A stretch of DNA of 64,000 nucleotides from Halobacillus locisalis (GCF_013694105.1 NZ_JACEFG010000002.1:186001-250000); one strand, 5' to 3'; numbered from the stretch's first letter, positions 1 through 7,057 are shown. Notes: generated by a model from the letters alone, not told the origin. Program-made: numbers and translations.

Positions 1-13
1 CAATTCTTTTCAT
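1..13 (-). CDS. Possible 5' end of a gene leaving the window
   Basis: An ATG on the minus strand at 13-11 follows an AGGAG about nine bases upstream, so a gene probably starts here and leaves the window after four codons (M-K-R-I). A second frame on the same strand is open from the window edge to about 125 and reads like coding sequence (it contains HLAPDFLRDVKFTNECY), but it has no ATG, GTG or TTG start after the stop at 128-126. It could be a broken gene instead. Only flanking sequence can decide. Confidence 0.25.
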
Positions 14-125
14 AGAAATACTCTCCTAGTAAAAATCGAATTTGATCAAGAGTATAACATTCATTAGTAAATTTCACATCGCGAAGAAAATCAGGCGCAA
101 GGTGTACAAAAATAGAGCCATAGAC

Positions 126-296
126 TTATGACTCTTGATCCTGGTTGATATCAATTAACTTTTGTAACTGGATAACTATAAAGAACAGTAGGATTACAAC
201 TAGTCCTAGTAATGATCCTAGAGGACCTAAAATAATAAAACCGATTACACCACCAACACACATCAATAAAAACAACGTGAATAATAAATCGTTCAT
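126..296 (-). CDS. Small hydrophobic membrane protein
   Basis: This 56-residue protein of unknown function starts at the ATG at 296, which has a clear GGAGG six bases upstream; an earlier in-frame start has none. Residues of about 5-42 are almost wholly hydrophobic and Gly-rich (VGGVIGFIILGPLGSLLGLV), enough for one long or two short membrane segments, followed by a polar tail ending DINQDQES. It lies opposite to the plus-strand cassette array that begins just to its right, so it is probably the flanking resident gene. No family was recognised. Confidence 0.55.
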   Translation of the reverse strand: MNDLLFTLFLLMCVGGVIGFIILGPLGSLLGLVVILLFFIVIQLQKLIDINQDQES

Positions 297-400
297 TATA
301 TCCCTCCGATCGAAGATTAGCATAGAGGAGTTATTAAATAAAGATTTACAGGAGGGTTTGTGTTATAGAAAGGTGTTACGTATCACGATGATTATGCGTA

Positions 401-440
401 ACATATCCTATATTCGAGAGTTCAATAAACATGGGCGTTT
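401..440 (+). repeat. Cassette repeat copy 1 (degenerate)
   Basis: This is a weak match to the array repeat: ATATCC then TTCGAGAGTTCAATAAAC and GGGCG. It lies at the left end of the array before the first cassette gene and has only three Gs in the G-run, so it may be a decayed end copy. Confidence 0.5.
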
Positions 441-551
441 CTTAGAAGAGTGGTGGTCCTTTTGACACAATTGAAGTAACTAGACGAAATGGTGGGGGAA
501 TATTACTTTGGTTACAAAGATAACACCTGTATAAAGAGGGGTAATTAAAAA

Positions 552-974
552 ATGAATATAGTAGAACAATGGAAAACGGAAGATAGTGATTTTATTAGGA
601 AAAAAGTTATTGAGCACAATATGAAACAGCTTCCTGACGAACTTAAAACTCCAAATGAAAATATTAGCTTTGTACTTAAGGATGCCAATGGAAATATAAG
701 TGGTGGAATTACAGCAAACATGTTCTGGCATCATATGCACATCGAGTTTTTATGGGTAGATGAAAAGCTTAGAGGAGAAGGTTATGGTCGTCTTCTTCTA
801 GAAAAGATTGAGCATTTTGCAATAGAGAAAGGGTGCAGGTTTGTTTATTTAGATACATTTAGCTTTCAAGCTCCTGAGTTCTATAAACAGAACGGATATG
901 AGGTTTTTGGTACTATAGAGGACCACCCGAAGGGGTTTAATCAGTATTTTTTACATAAAAGGTTCGATGAATAG
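552..974 (+). CDS. GNAT family N-acetyltransferase
   Basis: This 140-residue protein has the GNAT fold pattern: beta strand LWVDEKLRG leading into the acetyl-CoA pyrophosphate loop RGEGYG at residues 74-79, then an amphipathic helix, and a C-terminal [13 protein letters not shown] strand typical of motif B. GNAT enzymes transfer an acetyl group from acetyl-CoA to an amine; the substrate cannot be told from sequence. The start is the ATG after a GAGGGG. It is the first gene of the plus-strand cassette array and is followed about 30 bases after its stop by a good copy of the array repeat. Confidence 0.85.
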   Translation: MNIVEQWKTEDSDFIRKKVIEHNMKQLPDELKTPNENISFVLKDANGNISGGITANMFWHHMHIEFLWVDEKLRGEGYGRLLLEKIEHFAIEKGCRFVYLDTFSFQAPEFYKQNGYEVFGTIEDHPKGFNQYFLHKRFDE

Positions 975-1002
975 TCTTTAGATGGATGTTATATTAACAT
1001 TA

Positions 1003-1036
1003 ATATCTCGAATACAAATCTTCAACTAACGGGGGC
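1003..1036 (+). repeat. Cassette repeat copy 2
   Basis: The copy reads ATATCTCGAATACAAATC, then TTCAACTAAC and GGGGGC. It is followed by a short ATGAG/CTC-rich stretch and the weak right-hand box CGGAACTACTCTG at about 1068-1080. It closes the first GNAT cassette. Confidence 0.75.
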
Positions 1037-1117
1037 TTTCATTTAATATGAGTAGTCTCAATGTAGCGGAACTACTCTGTTCATTTAGCCACTTTGAATG
1101 AGTTAGGGGGTCATAAA

Positions 1118-1348
1118 TTGGGAAAGCTTATTATCATTTTAGTATTCGTTGCTTTATATGTCCTTGGTATGTGGTTAAGTATCATTTCATTTAAACAAAA
1201 GAAATACTTAGGTTATCTTACAACTTTTCTTCTCCCATTTATCATAGGTTTCTTATTTGGTTCAATATCTGTACTTTATATTTCACCAGCCTTATTGGTT
1301 AGCTTAATAATTTATCACTTTTTCATGGAAAAAACTATAGAATCATAA
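1118..1348 (+). CDS. Small multi-pass membrane protein
   Basis: The reading frame opens at an ATG at 1094, but the ribosome site AGGGGG at 1105-1110 points to the TTG at 1118 as the start, giving 76 residues. Three hydrophobic segments are visible (KLIIILVFVALYVLGMWL, YLTTFLLPFIIGFLFG, and VLYISPALLVSLIIYHFF), so this is an integral membrane protein with almost no soluble part. No family was recognised. It is the second cassette of the array and is followed by repeat copy 3 about 55 bases downstream. Confidence 0.6.
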   Translation: MGKLIIILVFVALYVLGMWLSIISFKQKKYLGYLTTFLLPFIIGFLFGSISVLYISPALLVSLIIYHFFMEKTIES

Positions 1349-1402
1349 ATGTGTTTAACAAAGCACCTGGTTAATTTTATTGTTATTGGTTACAGAGTAA
1401 TT

Positions 1403-1438
1403 ATATCTTGAAGTCGAGTCTTAAACTATTTGGGGGCG
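1403..1438 (+). repeat. Cassette repeat copy 3
   Basis: The copy reads ATATCTTGAAGTCGAGTC, then TTAAACTATTT and GGGGGCG. Just downstream GCGATTATTCAATAGGTCGC can fold into a small hairpin, so the variable part after the G-run is self-complementary in this copy. Confidence 0.75.
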
Positions 1439-1498
1439 ATTATTCAATAGGTCGCAAATTAGGGTGTTTAGATCACTTAGGGGGAAGGAGTTGAACTT

Positions 1499-1965
1499 GT
1501 GCTTATTTTGCAGGAAGTTCGAGAAAATGAAGAGACTAAATTACATAACCTTATGCAATTTTATATTTATGAATTCAGCAAATATTTACCGGCAATAATG
1601 CTCGAAAATAACGGATCTTACAAACCGTTTGATTTAAAAAAATACTGGACTACTCATAACTACCATGCTTATTTCATTATGTTAGGCGATGAACTGATTG
1701 GATTTGCTCTTGTAGAAAGTGCTACTATTTCAAATCCTAATTCAATTCAGGAGTACTTTATTATGGCTAAACATAAAGGGAAGGGTTATGGAAAAGTGAT
1801 TGCCAAAGAACTTTTCACTATGTTCCCAGGTGAATGGGAGATTACCCAGATAGAAAGTAATGAATGTGCACATGTTTTTTGAAAGGGTTGGTTAACGAAG
1901 TAAGTGGCGGAAATTTCAAAGAGCATTATAAGGAAGGAGTGTATGTCCAGACGTTTACTACATAG
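1499..1965 (+). pseudogene. GNAT acetyltransferase with a frameshift near its C-terminus
   Basis: A GTG start with AAGGAG upstream opens 127 residues that match a GNAT enzyme: acetyl-CoA loop GKGYG at residues 94-98 and the typical WEITQIESNECAHVF strand. The frame then stops at the TGA at 1880-1882. One base to the side the expected ending continues (LVNEVSGGNFKEHY and VYVQTFTT) to a stop at 1963-1965. Adding one G to the TTTTTTG run at 1875-1881 would restore TGG (Trp) and the whole protein of about 155 residues. This is a one-base deletion beside a homopolymer, either real decay or an assembly error. It is the third cassette. Confidence 0.75.
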
Positions 1966-1984
1966 AATTGATTGAGTTAATAGG

Positions 1985-2019
1985 TTATCTCAATCTCAAG
2001 TCTTCATGTGTCGGGGGCG
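1985..2019 (+). repeat. Cassette repeat copy 4
   Basis: The copy reads TTATCTCAATCTCAAGTC, then TTCATGTGTC and GGGGGCG. TCTTCA in the left part can pair with TGAAGA just after the G-run. Confidence 0.75.
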
Positions 2020-2062
2020 TATATTGAAGAACAAATGACATAAATAAGGTGGTTTTTCTCAG

Positions 2063-2572
2063 ATGGCAATTCCAAAAAAGATACATATTATTGGCTCTGT
2101 CGGAAGTGGTAAAACGACTTTAGCAAGAGAATTATCGTCTAAGTTCGAAATTCCATATTACGAATTAGATAATGTAGTTTGGATAAGGCATAAATCTGGA
2201 GATATAAGAAGAACTGAACAGGAAAGAGATGAGTATCTAAATAGTATAATAAAATCTGAAAGTTGGATTATTGAAGGAGTCCACAATGAGGATTGGGTAA
2301 GTAGCAGTTTTCATACTGCAGAAATGATCATTTTTTTAGATACAAAATATTCAATAAGAACCTATCGTATAATAAAGAGGTTTATTAAACAAAAACTTCG
2401 ATTGGAAAAATCAAATTACAAACCAACATTCGAAATGTTTCTTAAAATGTTTAAATGGAACCGATATTTCGAGAACGTGGGAAAAATTAATTTTTTCAAC
2501 ATCTATGGAATACATAAAGATAAAATAGAAGTTACTACAAGTGCAAAATTAATCAAGAAATTACTTAACTAA
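2063..2572 (+). CDS. P-loop kinase of the FlaR/topology-modulation type
   Basis: This 169-residue protein begins with strand IHIIG and the Walker A motif GSVGSGKTT at residues 11-19. A second motif, YYELDNVVW, follows, as in the adenylate-kinase-like proteins called DNA topology modulation protein or FlaR-like. A WIIEGVH strand and a MIIFLD Walker-B-like strand come next. The family binds ATP or GTP and is thought to phosphorylate small molecules; no substrate is known for this one. The start is an ATG with AGGTGG upstream. It is the fourth cassette, and repeat copy 5 follows 30 bases after its stop. Confidence 0.75.
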   Translation: MAIPKKIHIIGSVGSGKTTLARELSSKFEIPYYELDNVVWIRHKSGDIRRTEQERDEYLNSIIKSESWIIEGVHNEDWVSSSFHTAEMIIFLDTKYSIRTYRIIKRFIKQKLRLEKSNYKPTFEMFLKMFKWNRYFENVGKINFFNIYGIHKDKIEVTTSAKLIKKLLN

Positions 2573-2601
2573 AGTCTGTGGTAGTTAAAAATTGTTCAGA
2601 G

Positions 2602-2636
2602 ATATCTTGAATTCAAGTCTTCAAATATAGGGGGCG
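2602..2636 (+). repeat. Cassette repeat copy 5
   Basis: This is one of the best copies: ATATCTTGAATTCAAGTC, then TTCAAATATA and GGGGGCG. CTTGAATTCAAG is a perfect 12-base palindrome, and TTCAA recurs after the G-run, able to pair with the TTGAA of the left part. Confidence 0.8.
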
Positions 2637-2696
2637 TTGCTTCAATAAGATGGTCGGTGTAGTCCAGGTTGAAATTTAAATAGGGGAGGGTTAATT

Positions 2697-2885
2697 ATGT
2701 TCTTATTGGCAAGAACCGGTGGCTTATATGTGGGTGATGTAATTGTTCAATTGTTTTTCTTGCTTATTTTGGTTGCTGTAATCGTAGGGGTGATTACATT
2801 TGTTGTGAAGGCTAGAAAGAGAAATAAACAATTAAGTCGAATTGAAGAAAAAATAGACAAGCTTTCCCAAGGAGAAAAAAAGTGA
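2697..2885 (+). CDS. Small single-pass membrane protein, DUF4083-like
   Basis: This 62-residue protein has a GGGGAGG ribosome site eight bases before its ATG. A hydrophobic helix of about 25 residues (VQLFFLLILVAVIVGVITFV) is followed by a basic stop-transfer segment KARKRNKQ and a short coiled-coil-like tail SRIEEKIDKLSQGEKK. This architecture matches the small DUF4083-type proteins found in many Bacillus genomes, whose role is unknown. It is the fifth cassette and the shortest. Confidence 0.6.
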   Translation: MFLLARTGGLYVGDVIVQLFFLLILVAVIVGVITFVVKARKRNKQLSRIEEKIDKLSQGEKK

Positions 2886-2925
2886 TCTGAACTCCATGAG
2901 CTATTAGGACTCATTTTTAATCGTT

Positions 2926-2981
2926 TTATCTCAATATCAAGTCTTATACAAACAATCAACGTGGTTGCGGAGCAGGTTTTG
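2926..2981 (+). repeat. Cassette repeat copy 6 (degenerate, right box kept)
   Basis: The left part TTATCTCAATATCAAGTC is well kept, but the G-run is missing. A right-hand box GCGGAGCAGGTTTTG follows at 2967-2981, like the CGGAGCAGTTTAG box of copy 10. The truncated UppP cassette begins directly after it. Confidence 0.6.
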
Positions 2982-3021
2982 ACATAAGAAATTTTGTAGG
3001 TAAGAAAAAAAGAAGTAGTAG

Positions 3022-3586
3022 GTGTTATTATTTGTTTCCAAACGTACCGATACATATAAAAAAGACTTTATGTTCATCTTGTACTTATTAGTTGGTACTA
3101 TTCCCGCGGGTGTTTTAGGTTTGTTATTGGAAGATTGGTTATCAGAAAAATTGAAAGGAATTGTTCCAGTGGGTGTGGCATTACTAATCACAGGTATTGC
3201 TCTCTGGATTATTAGGAATTTCAAAGGTAGAAAAAGTGATAAAAGCCTCAACTTTCGAGATGCAATAATAGTTGGTTTCGCACAGGCTATTGCATTAATA
3301 CCGGGTATAAGTAGATCGGGGGCTACAATTGTGGCTTCTATGGGTGTTGGAATGCAAAGGGATACTGCATTACGTTTTTCTTTTCTGTCTCGGCACCATC
3401 TTACTTAAAATCAACGATATATTCTTTGAGGGAGTGGTACTTCCTTATGCTGCCGCATTTATTTTGTCTCTTACATTTTCATACTTTTCCCTCAAATGGT
3501 TTATGGGTGTTATGGAACGAGGAAACCTAAAGTATTTTGCATACTACTGCTTTGGAGCAGGGTTATTAATCCTAATCATATTTTAA
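3022..3586 (+). pseudogene. uppP: Undecaprenyl-diphosphatase (UppP/BacA) remnant
   Basis: The sequence encodes the C-terminal two thirds of UppP, the membrane phosphatase that recycles the undecaprenyl carrier of wall synthesis. Recognisable are [17 protein letters not shown] and the catalytic-loop motif [10 protein letters not shown]. The N-terminal part with the family's first motif (G-x-T-E-F-L-P-I-S-S-S-G-H) is missing, and in-frame stops lie just upstream. The frame breaks at about 3380-3390, and the rest (LPYAAAFILSLTFSYFSLKWF to FGAGLLILIIF) continues in the next frame with a few residues lost. The gene is both 5' truncated and frameshifted. It is the sixth cassette. Confidence 0.85.
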
Positions 3587-3599
3587 GTTCACTTGAAAA

Positions 3600-3632
3600 A
3601 ATCTCGAGATCAAGCCATCAAGTAACGGAGCG
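3600..3632 (+). repeat. Cassette repeat copy 7 (degenerate)
   Basis: The copy reads ATCTCGAGATCAAGCC, then ATCAAGTAAC and GGAGCG in place of GGGGGCG. It follows the UppP remnant. Confidence 0.6.
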
Positions 3633-3684
3633 AGGCTTAATAAAGCGATTTTTCTCCTGTAAAAAATTAGAGAGGTGTAATAGA

Positions 3685-4236
3685 ATGTTACCATTTTTAG
3701 AAACAGAGCGTTTATTATTGAGAGCTTATGAATTAAAGGATGCTCGGCAAGCTCAAGTATTGGCTGGGGATAAAGATTTAGCAGAGACTACTTTTTTGCC
3801 TCATCCATATACTTTAGAAACTGCTGGAAATTGGATTTCAAGCCATCCTAAACTGATTGAAAACAGAGAAGCTTTTCCATTTGCAGTTATTCTTAAGGGC
3901 GAGGATCAACTTATAGGTACAATGACTCTTAGAGTTGATGATTTACATAACAAAGGCGAGCTAGCTTATTGGATTGGTAAAGATTACTGGAATAATGGTT
4001 ATGCAACAGAGGCTTCTAAAATAGTTATCGATTTTGGGTTTAAGAAGCAAAATCTTAATCGAATATGGGCTCCAGTAATGACTAAAAATAAAGCTTCAGG
4101 AAAAGTAATGCAAAAAGTAGGATTAAAATATGAAGGAACGTTAAAACAAGATATTTTAAGATGGGATGAATATGAGGATGTTGATGTTTTCGGACTTCTA
4201 AAAGAAGATTATCTCGAAACTGAGTCTTCCGTATAA
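3685..4236 (+). CDS. RimJ/RimL-type GNAT N-acetyltransferase
   Basis: This 183-residue protein begins with the LETERLLLRAYELKDA opening seen in RimJ/RimL-like acetyltransferases, which acetylate protein N-termini or other amines. It keeps WIGKDYWNNGYATEA (the acetyl-CoA loop) and the NLNRIWAPVMTKNKASGKVM motif. The start is the ATG at 3685 with AGAGGTG upstream; the open frame extends further up through the UppP remnant but without a ribosome site. The last codons (LETESSV) and the stop codon lie inside repeat copy 8, so the repeat supplies the C-terminus. Seventh cassette. Confidence 0.85.
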   Translation: MLPFLETERLLLRAYELKDARQAQVLAGDKDLAETTFLPHPYTLETAGNWISSHPKLIENREAFPFAVILKGEDQLIGTMTLRVDDLHNKGELAYWIGKDYWNNGYATEASKIVIDFGFKKQNLNRIWAPVMTKNKASGKVMQKVGLKYEGTLKQDILRWDEYEDVDVFGLLKEDYLETESSV

Positions 4237-4275
4237 GGGGGCGATAGCTGCATATTGGCTATCCGGGCAGTTTAG
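4210..4275 (+). repeat. Cassette repeat copy 8, with hairpin and right box
   Basis: The left part reads TATCTCGAAACTGAGTC, then TTCCGTATAA and GGGGGCG. The hairpin GATAGC-loop-GCTATC follows at 4243-4263, then the right box CGGGCAGTTTAG at 4264-4275. The repeat overlaps the end of the preceding GNAT gene. Confidence 0.75.
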
Positions 4276-4315
4276 ACAATATAGGTAAGCGGGGTATTAG
4301 TTCAAGGAGGATATA

Positions 4316-4627
4316 ATGCTGCGTAGAACTTTAATAAGTGGAATATCTGTTCTTGGTTTGTTATTGTGTCTAGGTTGTTCTTATGACGAGGATAACGTAA
4401 ACATTGAAGGGATTACTGGTGAAATTGAAGAAATTAAGGAAGATTCATTCTTAATTCAAGGTAGTGATATTGAAGTAGACTTGAAATACACAAGTGATAC
4501 AGTTTTCAACGGTAAAGAGCGTAGTAAATTTGTTATTGGAGATAAGGTTAAGACTTGGTACGCTAGCCAACCTCTTGAAAGTAATCCATTGCAAGCAACT
4601 GCGTCAAAAATAGAATTTATCGAGTAG
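4316..4627 (+). CDS. Small secreted lipoprotein
   Basis: This 103-residue protein starts at an ATG five bases after a perfect AGGAGG. It has a basic N-terminus (MLRRT), a hydrophobic stretch, and a lipobox LCLGC with the lipidated cysteine at residue 21, so it should be anchored to the outer face of the membrane. The mature part holds an OB-like pattern of strands (ITGEIEEIKEDSFLIQG and FVIGDKVKTWY), as in DUF3221-type lipoproteins of Bacillus. The role is unknown. Eighth cassette. Confidence 0.7.
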   Translation: MLRRTLISGISVLGLLLCLGCSYDEDNVNIEGITGEIEEIKEDSFLIQGSDIEVDLKYTSDTVFNGKERSKFVIGDKVKTWYASQPLESNPLQATASKIEFIE

Positions 4628-4671
4628 AAATTAGTAATCCAGAGGCTGTATTAGAAAGTGTTTTATACAAA

Positions 4672-4706
4672 ACATCTCGAAATCAAGTCTTCAAGTAATG
4701 GGGGCG
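4672..4706 (+). repeat. Cassette repeat copy 9
   Basis: This is near the consensus: ACATCTCGAAATCAAGTC, then TTCAAGTAAT and GGGGGCG. AATCAAG in the left part can pair with CTTGATATT just after the G-run. Confidence 0.8.
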
Positions 4707-4779
4707 TTTGCTTGATATTAACAATGGATAATTATCAGTAAGTAAATAAAATACAACCATTATGGAGGAGTGATTTAAG

Positions 4780-5190
4780 GTGGATCGAGTTGATGTAGCT
4801 TACGCCTTTATTTTTGATGAAATCAAAGAGAAGGTTTTGATGGTGAAGAATAAGGGGAGTGGTTGGTCTCTTCCTGGTGGTGCTGTTGAAAAAGGTGAAA
4901 CATTTGAACAAGCTGCAATACGGGAGAGCAAGGAAGAAACTAATTTAACAATAGAAACTGAAAATATAGTTGCTGTTAATGAAGCGTTTTTTGAAAATAA
5001 GGGCCATCATGCTCTGTTCATTACTTACAAAGTGAAGATTGTAGAAGGTACTATACAAATATTACATAAAGATGAGATAGATGAAATTAAGTGGCTAGAC
5101 AAAAATACCGCAAACAAACTAATGCCTTATCATAAAGGCGGCGTAGAAGGTTTACTTAGTTCATATGCTCCATATACATTCCAAGGTTAA
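4780..5190 (+). CDS. NUDIX hydrolase
   Basis: This 136-residue protein carries a NUDIX box starting at Gly34 (G34, E40, R48, E49, E52, E53), which binds the metal for cleavage of nucleoside diphosphates linked to another moiety. The usual Gly near the end of the box is Asn55, a small departure from the consensus. The start is a GTG nine bases after GGAGGAG. The substrate is unknown. It is the ninth cassette and is followed by repeat copy 10. Confidence 0.85.
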   Translation: MDRVDVAYAFIFDEIKEKVLMVKNKGSGWSLPGGAVEKGETFEQAAIRESKEETNLTIETENIVAVNEAFFENKGHHALFITYKVKIVEGTIQILHKDEIDEIKWLDKNTANKLMPYHKGGVEGLLSSYAPYTFQG

Positions 5191-5215
5191 AAGTTCTCTT
5201 GGTAGTTCGGATACA

Positions 5216-5299
5216 ATATCTTGAAGGAGAGTCTTAAAGAATAAGGGGGCAAATCAGAAATAATGGTTTGTTCCTTATTGAACTAACGGAGCAGTTTAG
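5216..5299 (+). repeat. Cassette repeat copy 10, most complete
   Basis: The left part reads ATATCTTGAAGGAGAGTC, then TTAAAGAATAA and GGGGGC. The weak hairpin CAAATCA-loop-TGGTTTG follows, and then the right box AACTAACGGAGCAGTTTAG at 5281-5299. The right box resembles the end of the left part (CTAACGGGGGC in copy 2), so the element may hold two related core sites. Confidence 0.75.
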
Positions 5300-5366
5300 T
5301 GAAGGAAGAGTTGTTCTTTTACTTATAGTGTAATGGTTTTATAATTTATTTAAAAGGATGAGGTCA

Positions 5367-5837
5367 ATGAGTGAGATAACCTTTGAAAGTGATATTCTCT
5401 ATTCCCAAATAGCTGTATTTCAGTATGGTTTAGAAAATCCCTTCAATGACTGGAATGATACTCATGTTAATCAAGGTTTTGCTTGGAGAAAAGGTTCTGT
5501 ATCTTTTGGAACTATGTCTGATGATGAAGAATGCAAAATTACCGTGAGAGTTAGTGATGTTAAAGAAGTCGATACAGATGCTATTAGGGCAATTACTGTC
5601 CCTTTTTATATCAGTAACAAAGGGATTGAAGTTGGTTCTATTATCGAAACAAAAGCGATTGATATTGAACAAGGAATGTATGAGTTGCTTTTTACCGTAC
5701 AACGATTAGGAAATGGGTTGGATCATTACACATTTTCTTTCATGAAAAATGATAATCCTTTGGCGAAAATTATTAAGGCCGATGAAGAACTAAATCCACC
5801 TTCAGTGTTAGTGATGAACGCTGAACCAGCAATATAA
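5367..5837 (+). CDS. ComJ-like protein
   Basis: This protein of about 156 residues resembles ComJ (Nin), the small protein that binds and inhibits the competence nuclease NucA in Bacillus subtilis. The shared pattern is an N-terminal ILYSQIAVFQ, then NDWNDTHVNQGFAW, ISNKGIEVGSI and a VTVPF-type strand (here ITVPFYI). The ATG at 5367 has AGG nine bases upstream; another ATG nine bases earlier has no proper spacing. No nucA partner is nearby, so its target here is unknown. It is the tenth and last cassette. Confidence 0.65.
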   Translation: MSEITFESDILYSQIAVFQYGLENPFNDWNDTHVNQGFAWRKGSVSFGTMSDDEECKITVRVSDVKEVDTDAIRAITVPFYISNKGIEVGSIIETKAIDIEQGMYELLFTVQRLGNGLDHYTFSFMKNDNPLAKIIKADEELNPPSVLVMNAEPAI

Positions 5838-5895
5838 GAAAGTCTTATTCAATAATAGGGGGCGTTTCTCTAATATAGAGAAGCGTCTTTTTTAG
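5836..5895 (+). repeat. Cassette repeat copy 11 with a terminator-like hairpin
   Basis: The left half is shortened (AAGAAAGTCTTATTCAATAATA) and followed by GGGGGCG. GGCGTTTCTC-loop-GAGAAGCGTC then forms a strong hairpin followed by TTTTTT. This last copy closes the array and could act as a rho-independent terminator. Confidence 0.75.
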
Positions 5896-6023
5896 TCGTT
5901 CAAACTCATATGATACGCTAATATTACTAGAAATTTTTTAATGAAAAGTGACCTCATCAATTCAACAGCTTGAGTATATAGTACATTTGATGTTCAAAAA
6001 ATAAAAGGGGAGGGGGACTACTT

Positions 6024-6569
6024 GTGAAAAATACAACACAAATGACCAAGCACTTACTGATACTACTCTTTGCTTTTATACTTATAGGATGTAGCAATGA
6101 ATCACCGGAAGAGGCCATAAATAATGGTTGGTCTAGTGAAATACAAGTAAATGATATCATTTCTAGACAAAAAACAGATGATGGAAGAGTCGTTCTTTTT
6201 ACTGCCCAAGGAACAGATGAGGGTGACAGGTTTGAAAAAGTAGGATTCGCATTACTAAAGCGGCAGAGTAATCAAGATTGGGAATTCATTGTTTCTAATA
6301 TGACTGCCATCACTGATGACTCCCATAGTACAAGACACAGCGTATTACATTACGAAACAGATGATGGAAATGTAAAGAAGCTGCCTATAGCGTTCGGACA
6401 CTTAAAAAATAAAAATATAACGACTGTAACAGCAGAGGTGAACGGCAAGATAAAAGAAATCGAAATAATAGACACTAAATCAGGCCGATATTTCTATCAA
6501 GTGAATGCATGGGGGCCTATAGAATTTTTAAATAGTAATGGAGAGGTTATGGATCAATACGGCATATAG
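6024..6569 (+). CDS. Secreted lipoprotein of unknown function
   Basis: This 181-residue protein starts at a GTG after GGGGAGGGGG. It has a signal peptide with lipobox LIGC and the modified cysteine at residue 23, so it is a membrane-anchored lipoprotein. The mature part contains alternating strands (RVVLFTAQGTDEG, KVGFALLKRQSNQDWEFI, RYFYQVNAWGPIEFLN) and no enzyme motif. The next gene is also a lipoprotein, so the two may be cotranscribed. It lies just past the cassette array and lacks a repeat copy after it. Confidence 0.65.
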   Translation: MKNTTQMTKHLLILLFAFILIGCSNESPEEAINNGWSSEIQVNDIISRQKTDDGRVVLFTAQGTDEGDRFEKVGFALLKRQSNQDWEFIVSNMTAITDDSHSTRHSVLHYETDDGNVKKLPIAFGHLKNKNITTVTAEVNGKIKEIEIIDTKSGRYFYQVNAWGPIEFLNSNGEVMDQYGI

Positions 6570-6622
6570 AAGTTTGTATTTGGTACCATGATTTCAAATC
6601 TCTATATAACTGGGGTGTTAAT

Positions 6623-6973
6623 ATAAAACGGGAAGTCGTATTATTTACATTAATCGCTGTAATAGTTATTTTAGTTGGCTGTAATAAATCAGAGGAAGGC
6701 CCCTATGAAGGGATTTTGATGGTTAATGGAGAGAAGTACACGTGGCAAGGTGAAATTGAAAAGGATGAGTTTACAATTGGAGAAAAAGTAGGGGAAGTTG
6801 AAAAGAAGGTTGAGAAAGAAGTCATGCCAAAAACAAATTTCTCATCAAATATCTTAGAAGTAGGAGAAGAAATCTATATAGCAGCAGAGAGTAAGAAAGT
6901 AATGATGATAAAAAGAGAAGACGAGAGTTACTATAAGTTTACAGCAGAAAGTTACTTCAAAGGTGATGGTTAA
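6623..6973 (+). CDS. Lipoprotein with a non-standard ATA start
   Basis: Read from the first normal start (TTG or ATG at about 6713-6716) this would be an 85-residue soluble fragment. The same frame is open upstream and encodes a full lipoprotein signal: KREVV, a hydrophobic stretch, and lipobox ILVGC with Cys20. The only sensible start is the ATA at 6623, five bases after GGGGTG (ATA-AAA-CGG where ATG-AAA-CGG is expected). Either ATA is used as a rare start or the start has been lost by one mutation. The mature part is rich in Glu and Lys (EKVGEVEKKVEKEV). Function is unknown. Confidence 0.55.
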   Translation: MKREVVLFTLIAVIVILVGCNKSEEGPYEGILMVNGEKYTWQGEIEKDEFTIGEKVGEVEKKVEKEVMPKTNFSSNILEVGEEIYIAAESKKVMMIKREDESYYKFTAESYFKGDG

Positions 6974-7057
6974 AGGGACATTACTGTACATTTTTTCCCT
7001 TGCAGGATGAAATAAGAGAGTGGTTTCAAACAAGATAAGTGGAAAGGAAGTGCAGAC

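Noticed and set aside
401-5895. CRISPR array
   Set aside because: Repeats are degenerate, hundreds of bases apart, and separated by genes, so they are not CRISPR repeats.
1-7000. Class 1-type or chromosomal integron with attC sites
   Set aside because: No integron integrase, attI or attC core sites (RYYYAAC with its inverse) were seen. The array is only integron-like in layout.
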